Below, piece after piece: positions 34,986 to 47,316 of a DNA stretch of 64,000 nt. The notes below the pieces were generated by a model. The model had not been told where the DNA came from. It saw only the letters and a list, made by a program, of their open reading frames with translations, and made no database searches. Every line of letters starts with the position of its first letter. Position 1 is the stretch's first letter. The position numbers were made by a program, and so were the translations under genes. The stretch comes from Datisca glomerata (lineage: Eukaryota; Streptophyta; Magnoliopsida; Cucurbitales; Datiscaceae): assembly GCA_003255025.1 (NCBI GenBank), contig QANY01005056.1, positions 223,152 through 287,151 of the forward strand, read 5' to 3'.

Positions 34986-37900
34986 GTAAGGATAAACCCA
35001 AGAACCCATTAGTGAATCAACAAGTCTTGAACCCGTTCGACTTTCCTCCTCTTTCTCTCCTCAAGATCTCCCCCCTTCTGTTCGTAGAACTCTGTCCAAC
35101 AAGATTGACAACCTTGTTGAAATTCATCATCTTCCAGAAGATGTTACCCCTTCTTAGTCCGTACAACCTTTATCATCGCTCAAACCGGGTGCTTCAAAGT
35201 CTCAGAACTCTCATCTCTACTATAGGTCTCACGTTAAAAAGATCGTTCAGACCACCGAATTAGATCAATGTGGTCTCCAAGCCACCACTGCAGAACAGTA
35301 TGTCACTCTTGAGATCCATCAAGAGTTGCTTGATGGTTGGAAGACACAAGCATAGACTCACCTCCATGTTGGTGTTATTCGTCTTGCCTTGACTCTCCAT
35401 GGCAGAAAAAGAATTGCAGCCACTGCTCGAATCGCTCTCCTTGATACTACTTTCACCACTTACAGTAATGCTTTGATTGGTTCAGTTTTAACCACTCTCA
35501 GCAATGGAACTATGATCCTCACCATAGCCCCAGATTTCAACATTAAACTGTTAGATCCAACTCTTTCCCAAAGACTCAAAGTTCAAGTTCAGATTGTTGA
35601 AGCAGAGCAAGATTCCCGAGCCATCATGACCACCCTTCATCACTAAATAATCTATCGCCTTCAAAACCACTCTTTTGATCTACACTTTCCAAACTCCACT
35701 CAAGACACTCTTTTCATTGTATCTAAATGAGCTGATGATACCTCAATCATCCATATCCCTCAGCATATATCCAAAGAAGAACTCACCCAATTGATGCCAC
35801 TTGAATGGATCAACAACTATGAATGACAGTTTCATGCTATCCAGAGAGATGTCCATACATTTGCCCGTCCTAGGGTACACCGACTACCAGACGAGACCAT
35901 GAACATTTTTACCAGACCTGGCAAAGAAGAACCATCTTCTAGTCGACCTCTATTTTTTGGAAGCATCCTGACTATAGCTCATGCTTACATCCCATCCTAG
36001 AGTTGTCCTCTACTTGCTTGGATAAATCATGCAGCTTAACCCTGCTATGTTTACCAAGTCAATGGTCATTTCATATGGGATGTTACCCCAGAAGCATGTG
36101 ATCCAGATTGTGGATGTGATGATCCTGAATGGGAAGAAGACTCTGGTGGTGACTCATTTTTCTAGAGGTTTTTATAATTTGAAAGAAGCCTAGAAGATCT
36201 TCTTGTCGCCTGAAATTTACCCACTATCACAGCCCTACACTCGCTGCTAGACGCTGGAAAGCTCTACAACCCTCAGTTCCTTTTGCGCAGCTGTCTCTGT
36301 ATGATCTGCTCAAAGAAACTGGCCAAGCTGATCTTCTTCCTAAGAGACACCCATACCCGATCATTCCAGTTCAATCTTTCAACCATCATGTTCCATGTCT
36401 CACAATGATGGAATCTTATGATAAGGATTATCTGCCTTTGACCAGGAGAACCAACCCAGAAACAAGAGTTTCGACACGCCCATTTTCCATACCTACTGAG
36501 GTTACTCGCACAGGCGAAGCTAGACCTCTCCCTACGGCGGAAGAAGTCCTTAATTGGCAGACTGAAAATGCAGTTTGTCAAAATAAGGCCCTCACTAAGA
36601 TTGATTCAAAATTAGATCTGTTGACCCTTATGTCAGATACCCTAACCAGTCAGGTAGGGCAGATCTCAGATCAAGTCCAGCAATTTCGAGAGAAGTTATC
36701 CTCAAAGGCCTTGCACCTAGATGCTGAATTAAAGCACTTCACTGAAAGAGGATACATGGGATCAGAGTTTATAAAAAAGACCAAGAACTCTCCCAGATCA
36801 AACATGACCTATACATGATAAAAACAGATATGGTGAAGGAGCACTCTCAAACTATATATGATCTCTATCCATCCTATCCCATGAGCTTCCAAGCTCCCAG
36901 ATATCCTTCCTCTTCCATGACTTATCCCAAGGCTTCAGATTGTAATCATATTTTCAAGATGTCATATCTCATCCTAAGACAGCTAAGACAGTCTAAGCCC
37001 AACCCATCAAATCTCCCAGAATAACCTTTCCATCCCAATTTAAGGTCACAGATTATTCCACCCAACCCAGCCTCCCTGGCTTCACCTTCCTACACCAAAC
37101 TCTTTCACCATATACCACCTACTCCACAACAATCCCCTTCTTCGTATCACCCCTATCTGTCTAACCCAAGAAAAAATAAAGCCCGGGTTGATCCCAACCG
37201 GACAATTCACTCCTTTTATTATTTTAATCCTTTCCAGAGTCCTCTTCCAACATCTCAGCTTCTGAAACAGATGAATCCAATATTTATGAAGATGATTCCA
37301 TTCTTAATTCAGAAGAATGCCAAGCTGATATCACAAAAAGCGGGAAAAATAAAACCAAATGAGATATCCAGATGCTCCACATTTACAGACAGTCTTACTG
37401 ATAAGAGATGATGAAAATATTGAATCTGTCATGGATGAAGAAAGGTTGACCGAGATGAGGAAACTCAGTATGTTTTGCCATATTCCGAGGATGAAGAAAG
37501 TTTCTCCTCTAATTCTGAAGAAGGATGTATCTATTCCATTCTTCCCATAACCAACCCCATTGCCTTTCCTAGCCCTATTGCTACTATCCAATTTGAGACA
37601 TTCTCCACAGCAACCCCAATCCTTTGTTTGGTTACCCTTAGTTTTTAAACACCCCACCAGAAGAAGTCTCTGTTTCCTCTAGACCCAATATTGAGATCAA
37701 ACTTCTTTTAGAAAATTTTTCCAAACCTATCCCTGCCATTGGCTTTTTAGATATTGGATCTTGCAGGACAGTCATGAAACCCTGTCTCCTTCCTCCAGAA
37801 GATTGGGTTTCTTTTAACTAGTATTTTTCTACTGTCAATGGAAGTTTGTTCAAAATTGAGTGGATTATCAAGAAACAAATTGGTATTTAGTTCTTTCCAA

Positions 37901-38280
37901 ACTGCATTCTCTGGATCAAAGTTTTATGTAGTGATCTTCCTGGGAAGGATCCTTCCATATTGTGCTGATAGTCATGATCAGTTTACATATCCTTTTCCAC
38001 TCTTAAAAAACCAAGAATTCTTTATCCGACTTTCTTTCAAAAGAAATGAAGATGTCAATCCAACCAAGGCTTCACTCCATGCATGAACACCGATGATCTG
38101 AAGATGGCCTGAGAAGAATGTAATACGCTTCTTAGACAAGGACTCATTGAACCTACTAAGTCCGATTGGGCTTGTCAAGCTTTTTATGTTCAGAAAAGAT
38201 CAGAAGTCAAGCAAGGGAAAAAGAGATCGTTGGATATCAATCCGACGATAAAGATGATAAGTAAAGTTCGGATCAGAGTA
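34986..38280 (+). pseudogene. Pararetrovirus plus-strand copy: movement protein to RT start
   Basis: Movement protein at about 35250-35650 (IRLALTLHGRKR follows an in-frame stop; IALLDTTFTTYSNALIG; LSQRLKVQVQIVEAEQ). A post-MP region follows (HISKEELTQLMPLEW), then a Cys-containing DPDCGCDDPEWEED motif, the coiled coil at 36405-36818, and an acidic capsid N-terminus (about 37230-37340). The coat-protein core and CCHC finger are missing. Sequence resumes before the protease, whose active site reads LDIGSC at about 37748 (DTG expected), and ends early in RT (about 38100-38260). Head-to-head with copy 1. Confidence 0.8.
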
Positions 38281-38289
38281 AAGTAATGC

Positions 38290-38812
38290 AGCATGATGAG
38301 TAAATTTACTATCTAGGTAAAGCTCACAAACATCATCTTTAAGGGAGTCACTTTAGGATCCATGAATTTACTCATAATACTGTAGAACTCAAGGTAGTCT
38401 GATTCATTCTGATACACAGGATCCCTAAACAAGGACAAGTGTAGAGCATACTGGAACCTCTAAAGACAAAAGTAAAATATTATAAGCTCAGGATTGAGAG
38501 GAGGGAGAAGAGAGTTTTAGAAAGCCATAAGACAAAACACACTTATATTTATTTTTTGAACTTCTTCTGATTACAAAGGTCGAGAATCCCTCTTTATATA
38601 GAGTTGGATGGGAGAATACCGACAAACATTATAGAATTATAAAGCTAGATACAGTGGAAAAGCTACTTTATGAAAGTTACTACTATTATTCAATAAAGGA
38701 GCATGCGTAAATAAATAGGACAACACACTTTTGGAAAAGTAGGCATTAGTGGGAGACAGACGTGACAACACTTACGGAGATGGGATCCTTATCCAAGTTC
38801 AAGAATCAACAA
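38290..38812 (-). promoter_or_regulatory. Pararetrovirus promoter region, copy 2
   Basis: Same order as copy 1: ACGT core at about 38757-38775, a degenerate palindrome near 38660-38682, and a TATA box at 38594-38603 (CTATATAAAG). Joined on the left to the truncated RT of the plus-strand copy. Confidence 0.65.
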
Positions 38813-39900
38813 TTGCTTTTGGAGATTGGCTCGTGATCAAATCCATGAGTAAAGTAATCTTCATCATATGATGGGTCCTGGAAGTAGCTGGAGATGTGTT
38901 CTTCAATATCGTTGTAGTTCTCTACAGGAATTGGAGACTGGGGTTTGGGTTGAGCTAATGGGGGATGGTCAAGGTCTTCTTAGGTTGCCTGAGTAGGAAA
39001 GTCGAGTTGGAATTGAGTGTTTAACTGATAGGGGCTTGAGGACTCAAATTGGTAAGGATCCGAAGGGTCATAGGGATGAGGATTTGGAGAAATCCCACTA
39101 AGGATAAAAGAACTTTGGAACTCGTATAAAGCAGATGAGGAAGATCCGGACGCGGATGAGATTTGAGGACTTGGAGGAAATAGTCCAAGGGGAAGACTTT
39201 GATAAACTACTTCCATGTCGGGTTCATTAAGCCTTATTAGGGTTTGGCCTAATTACCCATGATACATTTTTCATATTTTGGCTATGCGGCAGAAGAATTT
39301 CAAAAGTTAATATGATTCTGCATGCATAGGGTTCCATTAGCATAGTGATCTTGCTCCCGGTAGAAGTGAAGAAACAGAAAAATTTCTGTTTATTTTTTCT
39401 AGGAGCAGTTCATAAATTGTGCTCTGTGAGAAGCTTATTAAGTTGGCTTCTTCAGTAGGGGAGTGGTGCAAATAGTTTGAAGAGGGTAACAAGGGATGTG
39501 TTTGTATTGGCAGAGTCACAAATGTAATGATAAATAGGATATGTAGGAAATCTTATGGTGCAAATATGGAGGACTGAAAGAGCCTAGAGATACCACATGG
39601 GTTCTTCTGGAATGGCACATTTGATGAGTGGACCTGTGGCATATGGGATGATCATATCAAAATGGTCAGGATGAGGGTAAATATAGGTTTTGACCAGTAA
39701 GAGGTGAAGCCAGTAGAATAGGGTTTTTATGGCGAGATTGATGAAATTAGTAGGACAGCCAGGTTTAGGTCCTGGAGGAAAATTGGTAGCCAGCATGCTG
39801 AAAGGCATTGTTGGGTTTGGGTCAATTGGCCAGAAATAGTAAGGATGAAGAGTGTGTGGGGGGAACAAAATGGATTAAGAGATTTGATGCCTTTCTAGGA
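38813..39900 (-). pseudogene. Pararetrovirus C-terminal extension, copy 2
   Basis: Minus strand. The acidic/Ser/Pro tail lies at 38980-39216 (PSPQISSASGSSSSALYEF) and continues below to SFDHEPISKSNC-like sequence. The hydrophobic segment is at 39584-39868 (FYWLHLLLVKTYIYPHPDHF). It directly follows RNase H (YLSRS near 39895), which shows the extension belongs to the same polyprotein. Confidence 0.75.
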
Positions 39901-40935
39901 TCGAGAGAGATAATCAACGATGATATTGTAATTGCTTTTGAGATGACCAACTGTGAATTTATAACAGGAAAACGAGTCCTTCCATCTGAGCAGCTGGCTA
40001 TCTGGAAGAATATTTCCTTATGGGTCAAGCATCTTTGGAAAGGATATGTTATCCAGTTCTACAGTAAATTCATAAGGACTCTGATAAAAGCTGAATTTCT
40101 CAATCGTTGTTTTTTACCGTAAGCTGAGTCCTTGAATTGTCCGCTAGCATGTCCATAGTAAAATCTTTTGACATTTACCTCTTCAATGATAATGGTCGCT
40201 AGTGTTTACCACTGGCATCTGTCTGTAGAATATGGGCCCCTTATCAGGAATCTTCAAGGGATAAGGATGTTAAGCAAGGTCCTTCAAGACTTGGAATGCC
40301 TTAGTCTGTGTGGGGCCGCACATGGGATGGTTCTTTTTAAGAAGCTTGGAAAACTGGCTTGTATATATGGCCACATGTGGAATAAAATCTCTAAGATGGT
40401 TGATGATGTCCAAGAACTGTTCGATTTGTTTTACCGACAAATCTTTGGTGGGGAATTTTAGCAATTCTACTGCAATGTGAGGGCTTGGTTGGAATTTACC
40501 ATCTTCAAAAATTATTTCCATAAACTCAATCCTTGTAGCTCTAATTTTGTCTTTCTTTGCGAAGTGCATGATCCCATATTGCTTGATAAGATCAACAAAT
40601 TGAGATAACATAATTTTATGAGAATGCTGATCTTCGGAGAAAAGAAGAATATCATCGATGTAGACCAAAGTACTATGCAAAATGGGCTCAAACATTTTAG
40701 TCATAGCCTTTTTTAGAAAAGTGATGGGGAAACATTAAGCCCAAATGGAATGACTGTCCATTGATACGGGGCATTGAGTATACAGAAAATAGTCTTCGGA
40801 CGATCATCTAGGTGGATGCCTAGTTGCTAAAAATCGACCTTAAGGTCAAACTTGGAGAAAATCTTGGCCCGTTTAAGATGGATGTATAAAGTACTGAGCT
40901 TTGGAAGAGGAAAATTGTCATCCTGAAAGAGCAAT
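39901..40935 (-). pseudogene. Pararetrovirus RNase H and reverse transcriptase, copy 2
   Basis: The longest undisturbed RT piece is at 40270-40704: active site YIDD at 40651-40662 (STLVYIDDILLFSEDQ) and the connection region IEQFLDIINHLRDFIPHVA. RNase H ends with LRWKDSFSCYKFTVGHLKS and DYLSRS. The first half of RT is broken and the copy stops at about 40935, joined abruptly to a C-terminal tail. Confidence 0.85.
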
Positions 40936-41124
40936 TGGTGATTCCTGACTCTGGGATCCTTATCCAAGGTCAAGAATCACCAATTGCTTTTGTAGATTGG
41001 CTCGTGATCAGATCCAAGATTAAAGTAATCTTCATCATATGGTGGGTACTGAAAGTAGCTGGAGATGTTGTCTTCAAGAGTTGAGGCAGTAAGTCTAAGT
41101 CCTTATCAAAGTAGATTGTACCAA
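40936..41124 (-). pseudogene. Pararetrovirus C-terminal tail scrap
   Basis: A short piece ending in SDHEPIYKSNW-like sequence, followed by unrelated sequence to about 41124. It shows recombination between copies at their ends. Confidence 0.5.
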
Positions 41125-41640
41125 GTAAGGCAACATGATGAGTAAATTCATTATCATGGTAAGGCTCACCAATATCATCTTTAAGGGAGTCTTTAGGATC
41201 CATGAACTTACTCATAATACTGAAGAACTGAGAGTAGTCTGATTCGTTCTGATACACAGGATCCCTTTAACAAGAGAAAGTGTAGAGCATACTAGAACCT
41301 CTGAAGACAGAAGTAAAATATTATAAGCTGAGATTGCAAGGAGAAAGAAGAGAGTTTTAGAATGTCATAAGAGAAAACACGCTTATATTTATTTTTTGAA
41401 CTTCTTCTGATTACAAAGGTCAAGAATCCCTCCTTATATAGAGCTGAATGGGAGAATACCAGCAAACATTACAAAAGTATAAAGCTATATATAGTGGAAA
41501 AGCTACTTTATGAAAGTTACTACTATTATTCAATAAAGGAGCATGCATAAATAAATAGGATAACACACTTTTGGAAAAGTAGGCATTAGTGGGAGACAGA
41601 CGTGACAACACTTAAGGAGATGGGATCCTTATCCAAATTC
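41125..41640 (-). promoter_or_regulatory. Pararetrovirus promoter region, copy 3
   Basis: TATA box at 41433-41443 (CTCTATATAAGGA), ACGT core at about 41588-41606, and the same degenerate palindrome as copy 2. Nearly identical to copy 2 from about 41395 on. Confidence 0.65.
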
Positions 41641-42236
41641 AGGAATCAACAATTGCTTTTGGAGATTGGCTCGTGATCAGATCCAAGATTAAAGTAATCT
41701 TCATCATATGGTGGGTCCTGGAAGTAGCTGGAGATGTTATCTTCAATATCGTTGTAGTCCTCTGCAGGAAGTGGAGACTGGGGTTCAGGTTGAGCTAATG
41801 GGGGATGGTCAAGGTCTTCTTCGGTTGCTTGAGTAGGAAAGTCGAGTTGGAATTGAGTGTCTAAGTGATAGGGGTCTTGGGACTCAAATTGGTAAGGATC
41901 CGGAGGGTCATAGGGACGAGAATTTTGAGAAAGCCCACTAAGGACAAAAGAACTTTGGAACTCATGTAAAGCAGACGAGAAAGATCCGGACGTGAATGAG
42001 AGTTGAGGACTTGGAGGAAATGGTCCAAGGGGAAGACTTTGATAAACCGCTTCCATGTCGGGTTCATTGAGCCTTGTTATCGTCTGGCCTAATTTCTCCA
42101 TGATACTTTTTCATATTTTTGCCATGCGGCAGAAGAATTTCAGAAGTTAATATGATTCCGCATGTATAGGGATCCATCAGCATAGTGATCTTGCTCCCGA
42201 TAGAAGGTGAAGAAACAGAAAAAGTTGTTTATTTTT
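41641..42236 (-). pseudogene. Pararetrovirus C-terminal extension, copy 3
   Basis: A 151-codon open stretch (41646-42101) covers the Ser/Pro/acidic tail to its natural stop (LPLGPFPPSPQLSF, YDEDYFNLGSDHEPISKSN). Viral sequence ends abruptly at about 42236 at an AT-rich block. Confidence 0.75.
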
Positions 42237-43183
42237 TCAAAATTTGATCAATTAATTGATCACTCTAGAAATTTTCTATGATTAATAGATTCATCCGATA
42301 AAATGGAAAATCTTGTACGATGTCAATAAGATAGAGTTATTCCTATTCACCTTATTTGGGGTATAGTATTAAATCTATTTCTGTAAAATTCAAATATTTA
42401 TCTAGATGATTCCATGAAAATTTTTGTACGATGACTTTTAAAATTACTAAATAAAGGTGTAATTCCATCATCTTAAAAGTATTTTACTTAAATTAGAAAT
42501 CAGACTCAAACAAGCTTTTTAATTTAATCAAACAATCCCAGCAGATATTGTATAGCTACCCACTCCAGAAACATATAATCTGGGCAGATCTGGATGTTGG
42601 AGAAAAGTATGACAAAATATCTTCTCAAGACTTTGCATATTTTTGTTTTACAGCATAAAAGTTTTGTGGCCAAATGTTTTATCACATCTAAGTGGTAAGT
42701 GGTACATTGGTAGTGGGTCAAATTCAAATAAATTAATTAACTTTGATAATATCAAAAAATAGAATCGAGTTAGGAACCAATAATTTGATCATTCAATTCA
42801 AATATAATTATTTGTCTAGCAATTAATCTTAAATTGAAATACATAATCTATATACTAATTCAATTATATTAAATGAAAATTATTCATTTTAATTCTAATA
42901 AATATGTTTCTTTCAATAAACACTATTATTGAATAACTATTTACTGTTACATGAGAAAAATGAATGATGAAAGAGAGAGATTGATTTATTTATTTTTAGG
43001 TTGAATGTAAACACACCTCTGCACTTAACTTTTTTTTAAGAACAGCCATTGCATATTTTTCTGGCTAATCATGGACTTGGACAATTGATACATCTGTCCA
43101 TGGTGATCAAATATTTTTATATGTAGTCTTATTCGTATTTTATACATATTATTTAGTGTTGATTTTTTCAACACGTCCAATAC

Positions 43184-43367
43184 ACGTCCAATTGACTAGT
43201 GAGAAATAATGGGTAATTAGACAATTAAAATATATTTTTAATGTGATCAATTAAAATTTATTTACAGTTACCCAAACGTCCAATTGACTAGTGCTAAATA
43301 ATGGGTAATTAGACAATTAAAATATATTTTTAATGTGATCAATTAAAATTTATTTACAGTTACCCAA
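43184..43367. repeat. 92-bp tandem duplication
   Basis: Two copies of a unit starting ACGTCCAATTGACTAGTG, at 43184 and 43276. They differ at only a few bases just after the start. Confidence 0.9.
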
Positions 43368-44051
43368 TATGACCATAATTTATTTTTGAAATACTAATAT
43401 GAATATGAGTATGGTAAATTATGTGTTTAAGGTCTCTCGGATATATGCAATTATTTCTAATTCTAGTATTATATATTAGTCCAAGTGTATGGGTAAAATT
43501 ATTAGTTGATAAATTCTTATAACATTCTCTTACACATTCATCAAAATAAATAAAATAATTTAACATTCTCACTATTCAATTTACTTTTATCTTTTTTAAT
43601 TAGTTATCATCATTTCTCATTGGTTTTATATCTATCTTATTAATTAATTGTTTCATGCACAATATTTTTTAGGTAAATTTACAATGTAGCCATTATTATA
43701 AAGTAATATTTAGCCATTAAAAATTAGTAAGCATGTAAGTAAAAATGAATAAAAATAAAATAAATTAAAAAAGATTTTATTTTACCAAAGAAATAAATTA
43801 ACCATTATACCCTATTATAAATTAAGTAACAAATAATGAAGAAAAAGTAAACTATTAACAAGCCATACTTAAATATAATTCAGTTCAAGGGTAAATGTGA
43901 AAATTTATAATTATACTTATAACATTCCATTCAACATTCTATCAAAACAAAGAAAGTAATTTTACATTGTCATAATTAAATAATAATATTGTCAAGTGTA
44001 ACAAACAAAGTAATATTAGCTTTTCAGGAATATACTTTCTCATAATCATAT

Positions 44052-44130
44052 TCCAGCAATCTTATTCTGAAAATCATTTACTCGCAATCTTATTCCGAAA
44101 ATCATTTACTCGCAATCTTATATCAAACAA
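44052..44130. repeat. 28-bp tandem repeat
   Basis: GCAATCTTATTCYGAAAATCATTTACTC repeated two and a half times. Confidence 0.8.
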
Positions 44131-44155
44131 TCACTTTAAATTTTAAAACCATAGA

Positions 44156-45290
44156 TCTTCCATCTACGACAGCTGGCTATCTGGAAGAATTTCCTTTTGG
44201 GTTAAGCATCTTTGAAAACAATGTGTTATCCATTTCTACAGTAAATTCATAAGGACTGAGATAAAAACTGAATTTTTCAATCCATTTTTTTACTGTGAGG
44301 ATTTCTTTGTATGTAGTGTGGTGATACTTTCCTGAGTCCTTGAATTATCCGCTAGCACGTCCACAGTAAAATATTTTGCCATTTGCCTCTTCAATAAGAG
44401 TGGCCCCCCTAGTGTTCATCACTGGCATCTGTCTATAGAATTTGGAGCCCCTTGTCAAGAATCTTCAAGGGATAAGGATGTTGAGTAAAATCTTTCAGGA
44501 CTAGTAGTGCCTTAGTCTGTGCGGGACCCCACATGGGAGGGTTCTTTTTAAGAAGCTTGGACAACTGACTTGTATATGTGGCCACATGTGGAATAAAATC
44601 TATGAGATAGTTGATGATGTCCAAGAACTGTTGGATTTGTTTTACCGACAAATCTTTGGTGGGGAATTTTAGCAATTCTACTGCAATGTGAGGGCCTGAT
44701 TAGAATTTATCATTTTCAAAAATCATTCCCATAAACTCAATCATTTTAGCTCTAATTCTGGGTTTCTTTGCGGAGAGCATGATCCTATATTACTTGTTAA
44801 GATCAACAAATCTGATAACAGGATTTTATGAGAATGCTGATCTTTAGAGAAAAGAAGAATATCATCGATGTAGACTAAAACACTGTACAAAATGGGCTCA
44901 AACATTTTAGTCATGGCCTTTTGGAAAAGTGATGGGGCAACATTAAGTCCAAATGGCATGACTATCCATTGATACTGAGCATTGGGTATATAGAAAATAG
45001 TCTTAGGACGATCATTTGGGTGGATGCCTAGTTGCTAAAAACCGGCCTTAAGGTCAAACTAGGAGAAACTCTTTGGCTCGTTAAGATGGATGGACAAAGT
45101 ACTGGGCTTGGGAAGAGGAAAATTGTCATCTTGAAGGAAGATGTTTATAGGCTTATAGTTAATAACAAGTCTATTTTTCTCTCGCTTGACTTTCGATCTT
45201 TTCTCAACATAAAAACTTGACAAGCTCACTCAGACTTAATAGGTTCAATGAGTCCTTGTCTAAGAATCACAGTACATTCTCTTGGGCCAT
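44156..45290 (-). pseudogene. Pararetrovirus RNase H and reverse transcriptase, copy 3
   Basis: Minus strand. RT frames at 44741-44959 (MPFGLNVAPSLFQKAMTKMF, YIDD at 44861-44872) and a connection/RNase H frame at 44433-44675 (QIQQFLDIINYLIDFIPHVA). Frame changes near 44700 and 44820. This copy continues upstream into protease and coat protein without the deletion seen in copy 1. Confidence 0.85.
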
Positions 45291-46180
45291 CTTCAGATCA
45301 TTGGGGTTCATGCCCAGGTGCGAAGCCTTGGTTGGATTGATATCTTCATTTCTTGTGAAAGGAAGCCCGATAAAGAATCCCTAGTTTTTTCAGAGTGGAA
45401 AAGGATTTGTAAACTGATCATGACTAGTAGCACAATATGGAAGGATCTAGTCTCAAACATGTTCATATTCTAGAGGAACTTGTTGTATCTGTAATAGGCT
45501 GGCAATATTGGTATAGGCTTGGAAAAATCTTTTGTACGCGACCCCTGTAGATAAAATTTACAAAGCCTATGAGAATATCCTTCGCAAGAAGATCACTGCC
45601 TAAAACTTTGATCCAAAGGATGCAGTTTGGAAAGAACTGAATACCAATTCGTTTCTTGGTAATCCACTAAATTTTGAACAAACTTCCATTGGCAGTAGAA
45701 AAATACTGGTTAAAAGAAGCCCAATCTTTTGGAGGAATGAGATAGGGTTTCATGCCTGTCCTGCAAGACCCAGTATCTAAATGCCAATGGCAGGGACAGG
45801 GTTGGCAATTTTTTCTGAAAGAAGTTTGATCTCAATATTAGATTTAGAGGAAACAGAGACTTCTTCTGGTGGGGTGTTTAAAAAATCAAGGGAACTCAAA
45901 CAAAGGATTGGGGTTGTTGTGGGGAATGTCTCAGATTGGCTAGTAGCGATAGGGCTAGGAAAGGCAAGGGGGTTGGTTATGGGAAGTATGGAATAGATAC
46001 ATGCTTTTTCAGAATCAGTGTAGAAGCTTTCTTCATCCTCGGAGTATGGCAAAACATACTGAGTTTCCTCATCTCGGTCAACCTGTTCTTCCATGACAGA
46101 TTCAATATTTTCATCATCTCTTATCAGTAAGACTGTCTATAAATGTTGGAGCATCTGGATATCTCGTTTGGTTTTATTTG
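45291..46180 (-). pseudogene. Pararetrovirus aspartic protease region
   Basis: The active site reads LDTGSCRTG at about 45772-45782 in a frame different from the preceding acidic segment (EEQVDRDEETQYVLPYSEDE, 45777-46094), so a frameshift separates them. The protease would cut the polyprotein. DTG is kept here, while the plus-strand copy has DIG. Confidence 0.7.
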
Positions 46181-47316
46181 GAAAAATTTTTTGCAAATTT
46201 TTGTTTCTTTCCACAGATATAACATTTGACAGAGGAAGGATGCCGTTTCTTGAAATACCTTAGATAAGGCTTTCTGGATTGTGGTCTGGGGAACTTCCTT
46301 CGAGTCTGAAATCGAGGGGAGTGAGTTTCTTTTCTTTGGAACATTTACAATCCTTTTGTGCATTGCACTTTATTTTAAGGTACAGCTCCGTACAAGCTGG
46401 GCGGAGCTTAGATTCCCCTTTGATCATTCCTTTAAAAAAATTTATTGTTCACAGAGTTTATCAAGGGTTGTTAATGCAAGTCGATAAATTTCTCTAAGAG
46501 AAATTTCAGTCATATCTCTGTGGAGAGCATTAATGGTTATGTGAAGTTCTGGCTGCAATTCTTCGGGGAGAGAGCAATGAAAGTATGCTTGAGGTTTATA
46601 TCATTTGCTCCATTCAACATGTAATACTTCTCTGACATCCTTTGAAAGTGTTTTTGCACGTCTCGTCGGTCTAAAGAGCAGCATTTCATTTCAAAGAATT
46701 CTTGACGACTTCTTTTGTCAATTATCTGGAAATCTCCAATGAATTCTTTATCTATCATACCCAAAAGAGTACCAGCATCAAGAATGAGCTGCACGACAAG
46801 AAGAGTGATAGTGGGTAAATTTCGGGAGACAAGTAGATCTGCTAGACTTCTTTCAAATTGTAGAAACCTCTGGAAAAAATGAGTCACCATCAAAGTCTTT
46901 TTCTCATTGAGGATCATCACATCCACAATCTGGATCACATGTTTCTGGGGCAACATCCCATATGAAATGATCATTGACACGGGAAACATAACAGGGCTGA
47001 GCTGCATGATTTATCCAAGCAAATGGAGGACAACTCCGGGATGGGATGTAAGCAAGAACGATAGTTAAGATGCTTTCGAAAAATAGAGGTCAACTAGAAT
47101 ATGGTTCTTCTTTGTCAGGTCTGGTGAAAATGGTTTTCACGATCCCATCTGGTAGTCGGTGTACCCTAGGAGGGGCAAATGTATGGACATCTCTCTGGAT
47201 AACATGAAATTATCGTTCATAGTTTTTGATCCATTCAAGTGGCATCAGCTGGGTGAGTTCTTCTTTGGATATGTGCCGAGGGATCTGGATGATTGAGGTA
47301 TCATCAGCTTGTTTAG
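46181..47316 (-). pseudogene. Pararetrovirus coat-protein region with CCHC finger
   Basis: The only copy here that keeps the capsid core. Minus frames include FIGDFQIIDKRSRQEFFEMK, VQKHFQRMSEKYYMLNGAND and, after a shift, an INALHRDMTEISLREIYRLA-like segment. The finger at about 46186-46226 reads CYICGKKQKFAKNF, with the His and the last Cys lost. Upstream, DPDCGCDDP-like and HISKEELTQL sequence leads to the junction at 47316. Stops are frequent. Confidence 0.75.

Larger units (their letters stand above)
42237..44155. other. AT-rich non-viral block inside the array
   Basis: Very AT-rich DNA with no gene recognised. It separates viral copies whose sequences do not abut in the viral map (missing about half of the extension), so insertion came with, or after, a deletion. 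It contains a perfect-looking 92-bp tandem duplication and a short 28-bp repeat near its right end. Confidence 0.6.

Noticed and set aside
46279..46497. Plus-strand frames of about 70 codons
   Set aside because: Antisense to the pararetrovirus coat-protein region.
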